Of a stretch of DNA of 7,832 nt, positions 1 through 4,961 are shown piece after piece. The notes under the pieces are model-generated. The model was not told the DNA's origin. It made no database searches and saw only the letters and a program-made list of their open reading frames with translations. A program made the position numbers and the translations under genes. Source of the DNA: Streptomyces lydicus (GTDB taxonomy: Bacteria; Actinomycetota; Actinomycetes; Streptomycetales; Streptomycetaceae); assembly GCF_000717345.1 (NCBI RefSeq), contig NZ_JNZA01000075.1:1-7832 (forward strand), written 5' to 3'. Position 1 is the first letter of the stretch. Every line of letters begins with the position of its first letter.

Positions 1-26
1 GGGGGTGGGTTCGGGGGTGGGGGGAG
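1..26 (+). repeat. Left copy of 26-bp G-rich inverted repeat
   Basis: Bases 1-26 are four G-runs (5, 3, 5 and 6 G) separated by T, TTC and T, and ending AG. The reverse complement of 7790-7765 is identical over all 26 bases, so the window is bracketed by inverted copies. Four runs of three or more G with short loops also fit a G-quadruplex motif on the + strand. The copy lies about 190 bp downstream of the leftward membrane-protein gene, so in that gene's transcript it would read as C-rich. The window edge cuts it, so its full length is unknown. Confidence 0.85.
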
Positions 27-33
27 GTCACGA

Positions 34-61
34 GCCGCTTCGCGAAGCCGTACGGAGCGGC
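34..61 (-). terminator. Nested palindromes, possible secondary terminator
   Basis: The arms GCCGCT (34-39) and AGCGGC (56-61) are perfect inverted repeats. Between and overlapping them are the 12-bp palindrome GCTTCGCGAAGC (37-48) and the 8-bp palindrome CCGTACGG (48-55). Alternative hairpins can therefore form. The site is about 155 bp downstream of the stop of the leftward membrane-protein gene, beyond a stronger hairpin at 174-199. A back-up or bidirectional terminator is possible, but there is no U-tract and the neighbouring gene to the left is not visible. Confidence 0.35.
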
Positions 62-173
62 GGCCCGCACACCTCTCGCCGTGCCGGCCCACGCGCCCCT
101 GAGGGCCCCGTACGCCGTCGATTACACCCCCGGGGCCGCTCACCTCCGTCCGGGCGCCTCAGGGCACTCCAGG

Positions 174-199
174 GCGGCGTCGGGGCGGCCCCGCGCCGC
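174..199 (-). terminator. Stop-adjacent hairpin of membrane-protein gene
   Basis: Read on the minus strand, GCGGCG and CGCCGC form an outer 6-bp stem and CGGGG/CCCCG an inner 5-bp stem. The loop is three bases and one base is bulged at 180. It begins 17 bases after the stop codon at 217-219. All pairs in both arms are G-C. There is no T-run, as is common for Streptomyces terminators. Confidence 0.7.
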
Positions 200-216
200 G
201 CACGTACCCCGACCGC

Positions 217-2025
217 TCAGAGCTGTTCCGGGCGGCGTTCCGTCAGGCCGTACTTCTTGGCGAGCGGGTTCCAGAGCTGGGCGGCCTGCTTCTTGGCCTG
301 GGTGGCCTGGCCGCTGGCGGCGTTGCCCTGGGCGGTCTGCCGGGAGACCCGGGCCTTGCCCTTGTGGCAGCCCTTCTTGCCGCCGACCTGGGCCGCCCAC
401 GCCGCGTAGTGGTTGTCCGCGGCGGCCGAGGACTGCCATGCCTTGGCGAGCGCCGCGGTCAGCTGCGCGTGGTCGGGGATCTTGTCGACGGGCAGCTGCT
501 GGAGCCGCTTGACGAGATCGTTGCGCTGCCCGGCCGCCGCCCGCAGGTCGTTGGCCGCGCCACCGAGGTTGTCGCAGGACTTGATGCTGTTGACGGCGCC
601 GATCACGGACGAACGGCTGTTGTTGCTGTCACCCAGCAGCGCGTCCAGGCCCTTGGCCTGGGCCTCGGCCGGGTCGGTCGTCGCCTTCGGCTCGTCCTTG
701 CCGGCATCGGCCTTGGCCGTGCTGCTCCCGGTGTCCTGCTTCTTCGCGGTGTCGTCGCTGCTGCTGCCGCCGCTCAGCGCCCAGCCGAGGCCGAGGCCGG
801 CGCCCGCGAGCACCACGACGATGATGCCGATGATCGCCGCGGGGGCGAGCCGTCCGCGCCGGCCGCCGCCGTCCTCCTCGTAGGAGCCCTGCTGGTCGAA
901 GCCGCCACCGGGCGGGAACTGCTGGCCGTAGCCCTGGCCCGGCGGCTGCCCCGGGGCGCCGTACGGCGGGCGGCCCGGGTCCTCGAAGCGGGGCAGCTGC
1001 GCCGTGGCGTCCGGCGCGGCCGGCTGCGACGCACCCGGCCCGTCGCGGAACAGGCCGTCGAACTCGGCGGGCGTCGGGCGGTCACCGGGAGCACCGGGGC
1101 GGATGCCGAACGGCGCGCCCGGAGGCGGGGTCGGCGCCCCGCCGCCCACCGGGGGGATCAGCTGGGTCGCCTCGGAGTCCCCCGCGGCCGGGGCGCCGGG
1201 CATCGGCTGGGACTGCGGCATCGGCTGCGCCGGGCCCTGGGGCCTGCCCTGGCCCGGCTTCACGGCGCGCAGCATCGTGGTGGACTCGTCGGGCGTCTCG
1301 GGGCGGCCGGCCGCCTCGGGCGGCAGCGCGCCGCCGGGGCCGCCGGACCGCGCGTCGAACGGCGGTATGAGGGTGGTGGCCTCCGCGTCGTCCGCGGCGG
1401 GCGGCAGCGGCGCGCCGGTCTGCGGGGTCGCCCGCACCAGCTCCCCGGACGGGCCCGACGGGGGCTGCTGCTGGCCGTACGCCTGCGGGGCGGGCGGCTG
1501 CTGTCCGGCGCCGGGGTAGGGCGGCTGGCCCCCGTACGACGGGTTCTCCGGGGGCAGTGCCCCGTAGGTGCCCGGTCCGGGCTGCGCGCCGTAGGAGAGG
1601 AGCGAGGTCGCCTCCGGGTCCGCGCCGGCCGGCGGCAGCGGGGCGCCCTGCTGGTGCGGCACCTGCTGGGGCGACGGCGGCGGAACGTTCGGCACCGGCG
1701 GCAGGCCCTGCGGCGGCTGCGGGAAGCCGTAACCACCCTGCGGCTGCGGGGGCGCGGGCGCCGCCGGGGGCTGGCCGTAGCCCTGCGGCCCGCCGTAGCT
1801 CTGCGGCTGGGCGGGCTGCTGCCCGTACGCCTGCGGGGCGGGGGCGGAGCCGGGGGCGGCGGCCTGCTGGCCGGGGCCCCACGGCTGCCCCCAGGGCTGG
1901 CCGGCCGAGGGTGCGGCCTGCTGGTCGGGCACCACCGGCTCACCGTTGGCGGGCAGCACAATGCCCTCTCGCGCGGGCCCGGCCGCAGAATTCTGCGGGT
2001 CGGGACCCTGTCCGCTCTGCGTCAC
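217..2025 (-). CDS. Single-pass membrane protein with disordered, Thr-motif-bearing cytoplasmic arm
   Basis: This 602-residue protein has no enzymatic motif. Residues 1-390 are low-complexity, rich in Pro, Gln, Gly and Tyr, with many YGQ, YGG and QPP steps. One hydrophobic helix lies at about 395-417, preceded by GGGRRGR. The positive-inside rule puts the long arm in the cytoplasm and the last 185 residues outside. After a Ser/Asp/Lys/Thr linker the outer part looks folded and helical, with two cysteines (484 and 553) that could form a disulfide. From memory this C-terminal domain (with GDSNNSRSSVIGAV and LWNPLAKKYGLTER) recurs in Streptomyces hypothetical proteins. The arm has five similar motifs: EATSLL (138), EATTLI (215), ESTTML (247), EATQLI (285) and DATAQL (339). 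The GTG at 2025 is chosen because AGGAG lies five bases upstream; an in-frame TTG at 2040 lies upstream of that site. The gene follows the HTH/TPR regulator in the same direction after 143 bp, but a hairpin and a likely promoter separate them. Function is unknown; a role in envelope sensing or kinase signalling is inference. Confidence 0.88.
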   Translation of the reverse strand: MTQSGQGPDPQNSAAGPAREGIVLPANGEPVVPDQQAAPSAGQPWGQPWGPGQQAAAPGSAPAPQAYGQQPAQPQSYGGPQGYGQPPAAPAPPQPQGGYGFPQPPQGLPPVPNVPPPSPQQVPHQQGAPLPPAGADPEATSLLSYGAQPGPGTYGALPPENPSYGGQPPYPGAGQQPPAPQAYGQQQPPSGPSGELVRATPQTGAPLPPAADDAEATTLIPPFDARSGGPGGALPPEAAGRPETPDESTTMLRAVKPGQGRPQGPAQPMPQSQPMPGAPAAGDSEATQLIPPVGGGAPTPPPGAPFGIRPGAPGDRPTPAEFDGLFRDGPGASQPAAPDATAQLPRFEDPGRPPYGAPGQPPGQGYGQQFPPGGGFDQQGSYEEDGGGRRGRLAPAAIIGIIVVVLAGAGLGLGWALSGGSSSDDTAKKQDTGSSTAKADAGKDEPKATTDPAEAQAKGLDALLGDSNNSRSSVIGAVNSIKSCDNLGGAANDLRAAAGQRNDLVKRLQQLPVDKIPDHAQLTAALAKAWQSSAAADNHYAAWAAQVGGKKGCHKGKARVSRQTAQGNAASGQATQAKKQAAQLWNPLAKKYGLTERRPEQL

Positions 2026-2030
2026 CGTGA

Positions 2031-2035
2031 CTCCT
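2031..2035 (-). promoter_or_regulatory. Ribosome binding site fixing the GTG start at 2025
   Basis: AGGAG on the minus strand is followed by a five-base spacer and then GTG-ACG-CAG. This spacing selects GTG at 2025 over the in-frame TTG at 2040, which would place the site inside the coding region. Confidence 0.8.
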
Positions 2036-2040
2036 ACCAA

Positions 2041-2074
2041 CGTGCAGACCTAGGGAATCGTCGGCTGCACGCTA
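2041..2074 (-). promoter_or_regulatory. Possible promoter -10 with overlapping dyad
   Basis: On the minus strand TAGCGT (2074-2069) fits the TANNNT -10 pattern and would give a leader of about 35-40 nt. Its last three bases begin a perfect 7-bp inverted repeat, CGTGCAG (2071-2065) and CTGCACG (2047-2041). Two further C-G pairs are possible with one bulged T. The dyad lies between the -10 and the ribosome binding site, so it could be an operator or a 5'-UTR hairpin. I see no good -35, so the promoter call is weak. Confidence 0.4.
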
Positions 2075-2114
2075 CCGGGTCGCAGCAACGTTCGACCACG
2101 AGCCCTGGTCACCG

Positions 2115-2136
2115 CCCCCGGCCCGCCCCCTCTCCC
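2115..2136 (-). other. G-quadruplex motif between the two leftward genes
   Basis: On the minus strand G-runs of 3, 5, 3 and 5 are separated by AGA, C and CC. This satisfies the usual four-run pattern for a G-quadruplex with short loops. It lies on the coding-like strand of both flanking genes, so any read-through RNA from the regulator would carry it. In a very GC-rich genome such motifs also arise by chance. Confidence 0.45.
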
Positions 2137-2147
2137 GAAGTGGTTCC

Positions 2148-2164
2148 GGCCGCCCGTCGCGGCC
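2148..2164 (-). terminator. Stop-adjacent hairpin of HTH/TPR regulator gene
   Basis: GGCCGC and GCGGCC form a perfect 6-bp all-G-C stem with a five-base loop. The nearest arm starts four bases beyond the regulator's stop codon at 2169-2171. Two more C-G pairs are possible past a bulged G. There is no U-run. It suggests that the regulator and the downstream membrane-protein gene are at least partly uncoupled. Confidence 0.55.
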
Positions 2165-2168
2165 CGGT

Positions 2169-3563
2169 TCAGGCCGCCGCCGCCCGCAGCTCCAGCCGGG
2201 CACTGAATTCCCTTACGACAGGTTCGTCCCGGTACGGCTCCAGACGCAGCTGGAAGTCCTCCAGATACTCCGAGCCGCGGTCCGAGCGCAGCCCGCCCAG
2301 CAGCTCCACCGCCTGGGTGCCGGTGTGGCACGCCTGCTCGACCTCCCGCTGCTGCACCTGGGCGCCGGCCAGCAGCAGCAGACCGATGGCGCGGCGCCGG
2401 GCCCGGCTCTCCGGATGCCCGTCGAGCGCCTCCTGGGCACGGTGCGCCGCGGGCCCCGGCTGCCCCAGGTCCCGATGGCAGTGCGCGAGCTCGTCGGCCA
2501 GATAGGCCGGGTCGAAGTGCGCGATCCACACGGGGTCGTCACCCGTTTCCGTGGCCGCTTCGGCGCGCTCCATCGCGGCGACGGCCCGGCCGGCCACCAC
2601 CTGGAACGCCCGGCCGTCGCCCATCAGGGCGTGCCCGCGCGCCTCCGCCGCGCAGAACATCGCCTCGGTGCGCGGGGTGACGTGCCCGCGGGCGCCTTCC
2701 TGTGCGGCGCGCGCCAGTTGGGCGATCTCACGCGGGTTGCCGAGCGAGGCGGCGAGGTGGCTCATGCTCGCGGCAAGGACGTAACCGCCGTAGCCGCGGT
2801 CGCCGGCCGCCTGGGCCAGCCGCAGCGCCTGGATGTAGTAGCGCTGCGCGAGGCCGGGCTGGCCGGTGTCGACGGCCATGTAGCCGCCCAGTTCGGTCAA
2901 CCGCGCGACGGCGGCGAAGAGTTCCCGCCCGACGGACTCGCGGTACGAGCCGGCGAGCAGCCCGGAGACGACGCTGTTGAGGTAGTGCACGACGACCGGC
3001 CGGACGTGCCCCGCACCGAACCGGTGGTCGAGTTCGCCCAGCGCCGTGGTCATGGCGCGGACCGCCTCGACGTCCGAGACCCCCACCCGGGCGCCGGCAT
3101 TCCGGGCGACCTGGGTGTCCGCACCGGTGATCAGCCAGTCGCGGCTGGGCTCCACCAGGGCCGAGGCCGCGACCGTGGAACCGCTGAGGAAGTCGCGCCG
3201 GCCGACGTCGCTGCGCCACAGCTCGCAGACCTGCTCGATCGCCCCCAGGACGGTCGGCGAGAACTGCAGCCCCACCCCGGACGCGAGGTTCTTCCCGTCG
3301 GCCATCCCGATCTCGTCGATGGTGACCGTACGCGCCAGCTTGCGGCCCAGCGCCTCCGCGATGACGGCCGGAGCGCGGCCGCGCGGCTGCTGCCCACGCA
3401 GCCAACGGGCCACGGAGGTCTTGTCGTAGCGCAGGTCGAGACCGTGCTCCGCGCCGCACATGTTGACGCGGCGGGCCAGCCCCGCGTTGGAGCAGGCGGC
3501 TTCCTGGATCAGCGCCTGCAGCCGCTCATTGGGCTGTCGAGCGACGAGTGGCCTGGCGGCCAT
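2169..3563 (-). CDS. HTH/TPR transcriptional regulator, NsdA-like
   Basis: This 464-residue protein is probably a cytoplasmic regulator of the helix-turn-helix plus TPR-like type common in Streptomyces development and antibiotic control, the general layout of NsdA. Residues 12-85 form an XRE-like DNA-binding region with LARRVN followed by DKTSVARWLRGQ. Residues about 185-300 and 340-445 are Ala/Leu-rich helical repeats resembling TPRs, with features such as LAQRYYIQALRLAQAAGD and DELAHCHRDLG. An internal RRDFLSGSTVAASAL at 122-136 resembles a Tat signal but lies far from the N-terminus; similar segments occur in other members of this class. I recall the NsdA N-terminus as different, so this is a paralogue rather than nsdA. 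The ATG at 3563 has AGGGGG seven bases upstream. The gene diverges from the Prim-Pol-like gene across a 474-bp palindrome-rich region, suggesting autoregulation or shared control. Target genes and any ligand or peptide bound by the repeats are unknown. Confidence 0.9.
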   Translation of the reverse strand: MAARPLVARQPNERLQALIQEAACSNAGLARRVNMCGAEHGLDLRYDKTSVARWLRGQQPRGRAPAVIAEALGRKLARTVTIDEIGMADGKNLASGVGLQFSPTVLGAIEQVCELWRSDVGRRDFLSGSTVAASALVEPSRDWLITGADTQVARNAGARVGVSDVEAVRAMTTALGELDHRFGAGHVRPVVVHYLNSVVSGLLAGSYRESVGRELFAAVARLTELGGYMAVDTGQPGLAQRYYIQALRLAQAAGDRGYGGYVLAASMSHLAASLGNPREIAQLARAAQEGARGHVTPRTEAMFCAAEARGHALMGDGRAFQVVAGRAVAAMERAEAATETGDDPVWIAHFDPAYLADELAHCHRDLGQPGPAAHRAQEALDGHPESRARRRAIGLLLLAGAQVQQREVEQACHTGTQAVELLGGLRSDRGSEYLEDFQLRLEPYRDEPVVREFSARLELRAAAA

Positions 3564-3570
3564 GCTTGTA

Positions 3571-3576
3571 CCCCCT
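3571..3576 (-). promoter_or_regulatory. Ribosome binding site of HTH/TPR regulator
   Basis: AGGGGG on the minus strand is separated by seven bases from the ATG at 3563. It supports this start, which also keeps the complete DNA-binding domain. Confidence 0.75.
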
Positions 3577-3628
3577 GGTTACTGCTGCGCGTTCACCGCC
3601 GAACGCCGTTCCCCGTGATCGATGCCCC

Positions 3629-3656
3629 GCGAATATCCCGGATATCCGAGAGATCC
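3629..3656 (-). promoter_or_regulatory. Overlapping GATATCC palindromes, candidate operator
   Basis: ATATCC (3633-3638) and GGATAT (3640-3645) are perfect 6-bp arms around one base. Overlapping this is the 10-bp palindrome CGGATATCCG (3639-3648). On the minus strand the same DNA reads as three degenerate 9-bp units: GATCTCTCG, GATATCCGG and GATATTCGC. The cluster is AT-richer than its surroundings and lies 66-93 bp upstream of the regulator ATG, a plausible place for an operator. The binding protein is not identified; autoregulation by the adjacent HTH protein is inference. Confidence 0.45.
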
Positions 3657-3712
3657 TTGATATGAGCGATAGGCAGGATCGGGGTCGATAAGTGCTTTGC
3701 CATGGATGCCGG

Positions 3713-3769
3713 TTCGTGAGCGGTTTGTGTCGCCTTCGGGGCGGCACGTGCGAAACATCCGTTCACGAA
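3713..3769. promoter_or_regulatory. Nested inverted repeat with UUCG-type hairpin
   Basis: TTCGTGA (3713-3719) and TCACGAA (3763-3769) are perfect 7-bp inverted arms 43 bp apart. Inside is a compact hairpin with arms GTGTCGCC (3727-3734) and GGCGGCAC (3740-3747), paired over eight positions with one G-T wobble and closed by TTCGG. It could be a DNA operator pair or an RNA leader structure. Neither transcription start is known, so the strand is left open. Confidence 0.4.
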
Positions 3770-4037
3770 AGGGCGGCCGGAAGAGACCGGTGGGGAAAGG
3801 TGCGGCGGTGCCCGTGCAGGGAGAGCGGCGCCGCCGTGCAGGGCCTCCCCCTCATGCACCACGGTCTGCCGCCGGGCGGCCTCTCCGCCCGTCATGCAGG
3901 TGGCTACCCGCTCCCCGGGCCCCGTCCGCACACGCGCCCCCACCGGTGCACCCATGCGCCCCACGTGCAAGAACGATGCGCCGGGCAGGTCATCCATTCG
4001 GCCGTAACCCTTGGTGACACGGAGAGTTGTCCTCTGC

Positions 4038-4709
4038 GTGGAAGAGACCATCGGAGTCACAGGAGCCTCGCAGATCCCCAAGCAGCGCGGCGAGCAGCTG
4101 CTCGAAACTGCGGTGCGTTACGCGGAAGAGCGGCATTGGGACGTGTTCCCCGGCGCATGGCTGGAGCACGACGGCGAGACGCCGCGCTGCTCGTGCGACG
4201 CCACCGACTGCGCCGCGCCCGGTGCGCACCCCACCGGGCCGGGCTGGGCCGGACTGGCCAGCGGCAGCGCGACGGCCGTCCGCCGGATGTGGAGCAAGCA
4301 GCCGCGGGCCTCGATCCTGCTGCCGACGGGCCGGGCGTTCGAGGCGCTGGACGTACCCGAGACCGCGGGCTGCCTGGCGCTGGCCCGTATGGAGCGGATG
4401 GGGCTGACGCTCGGCCCGGTCACCCGCACCCCGGACCGCCGGATGCTCTTCCTCGTTCTGCCCGGTGCCTCGGTGAAGGTCCCCGCGCTCGTACGGGCCC
4501 TCGGCTGGGCGCCGGCCGGCCTCGATCTGATCTGCCGCGGCGAGGGCGAGTACATCGCCGCACCGCCGACCCGGGTGGGGGCGCACGGCTCGGTGCAGTG
4601 GGCGCGTCGCCCCACCGCCACCAACCGCTGGCTGCCGGACGCGGAGGAGCTGATCAGTCCGCTCGCGTACGCCTGCGCCCAGGAAGCGGCGGCGAACCGG
4701 GCCCGCTGA
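4038..4709 (+). CDS. Stand-alone Prim-Pol (primase/polymerase-like) domain protein
   Basis: This 223-residue protein resembles the N-terminal bifunctional primase/polymerase (Prim-Pol, archaeo-eukaryotic primase) domain and little else; there is no helicase or other second domain. Visible hallmarks are a Cys/His cluster at 51-65 (CSCDATDCAAPGAHP), then MWSKQPRASILLPTGRAFEALDVPE (in pieces: W85, ILLPTG 93-98, LDVPE 104-108), and GEYIAAPPTR (170-179) followed by a VQWARRP segment. Active family members carry an Asp-x-Asp/Glu metal pair at the vvLDVD position. Here it reads D105-V-P-E108, so the second acid is displaced and activity is doubtful. GTG at 4038 is chosen because the conserved-looking VEETI...IPKQRGEQLLE begins there and GGAGAG lies at 4021-4026, an 11-base spacing that is rather long. 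In-frame TTG (4011) and GTG (4014) have no visible ribosome site. It is divergent from the regulator and ends in a strong hairpin. It may be a repurposed nucleic-acid- or nucleotide-binding protein; function is unknown. Confidence 0.88.
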   Translation: MEETIGVTGASQIPKQRGEQLLETAVRYAEERHWDVFPGAWLEHDGETPRCSCDATDCAAPGAHPTGPGWAGLASGSATAVRRMWSKQPRASILLPTGRAFEALDVPETAGCLALARMERMGLTLGPVTRTPDRRMLFLVLPGASVKVPALVRALGWAPAGLDLICRGEGEYIAAPPTRVGAHGSVQWARRPTATNRWLPDAEELISPLAYACAQEAAANRAR

Positions 4710-4738
4710 GCGCCGCCGGCTCCGAGCCGAACGGCGCT
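4709..4738 (+). terminator. Stop-codon-overlapping hairpin of Prim-Pol-like gene
   Basis: The outer arms AGCGCCG (4709-4715) and CGGCGCT (4732-4738) pair perfectly over seven positions. The inner arms CGGCT (4717-4721) and AGCCG (4725-4729) pair over five around a CCG loop. One base is bulged on the left and two on the right. The structure begins with the A of the TGA stop. There is no U-tract. It likely separates this gene from the ABC pair. Confidence 0.7.
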
Positions 4739-4899
4739 GCAGGGCGCGGCATTTCACGGAGCCGCCGCTTCCGGGGCCGCTCCTTCCGGGCCGTTGCCTC
4801 CCGGAATCCCGCTTAACGGAACCGCTGCCTCCCCTGTGCCCGGTGCTCCCGGCGTTGCCCGGTGCGCCCGCGACCGAACGGACTGTCGGTGGCCCCTCG

Positions 4900-4905
4900 T
4901 ATCGT
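4900..4905 (+). promoter_or_regulatory. Weak -10-like hexamer upstream of ABC genes
   Basis: TATCGT fits TANNNT and lies 57 bp upstream of the ATPase GTG. No clear TTGAC-like -35 is found at 16-18 bp; GAACGG occupies that position. The 252-bp gap and upstream hairpin make an independent promoter likely, but this assignment is tentative. Confidence 0.25.
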
Positions 4906-4961
4906 GGGAGGCCGGACGGGGGCCACGCCGGCTCCTGCGGGGACGTCGAAGGGCAGGACCG

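Larger units (their letters stand above)
3564..4037. other. Divergent intergenic regulatory region
   Basis: This 474-bp region separates the regulator and the Prim-Pol-like gene. Open frames cross it on both strands but show no homology I recognise and no convincing start, so I call no gene. It is less GC-rich near 3630-3770 than the rest of the window. It contains overlapping palindromes at 3629-3656, a nested inverted repeat at 3713-3769, two CACGTGC sites (3745 and 3962), and a GGGCGG/CCGCCC hairpin (3874-3890) flanked by TCATGCA direct repeats at 3852 and 3892. I could not assign convincing -35/-10 pairs for either gene. The length and structure suggest both promoters and their operators lie here. 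Confidence 0.6.

Noticed and set aside
2026..2040. TTG start at 2040 for the membrane-protein gene
   Set aside because: The AGGAG ribosome site lies downstream of it and fits GTG at 2025.
364..2505. Long + strand open frame of 713 codons opposite the membrane-protein and regulator genes
   Set aside because: It is Arg-rich mirror sequence of two well-supported minus-strand genes, with no recognisable domain; high GC produces such frames.
3156..3200. Tat signal peptide in the HTH/TPR regulator
   Set aside because: It is at residue 122, after a DNA-binding domain, so it cannot act as an N-terminal export signal.
4011..4037. TTG (4011) or GTG (4014) start for the Prim-Pol-like gene
   Set aside because: No ribosome site precedes them, and the family-like N-terminus begins at GTG 4038.
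3593..4081. Minus-strand 162-codon frame across the divergent intergenic region
   Set aside because: It overlaps the palindromes and the Prim-Pol start, shows no recognisable domain and lacks a convincing ribosome site.
4754..4840. Possible 15-bp imperfect repeats (CCGCTTCCGG-like) upstream of the ABC genes
   Set aside because: The units drift in length and sequence; base composition could produce them, so I did not call a repeat.
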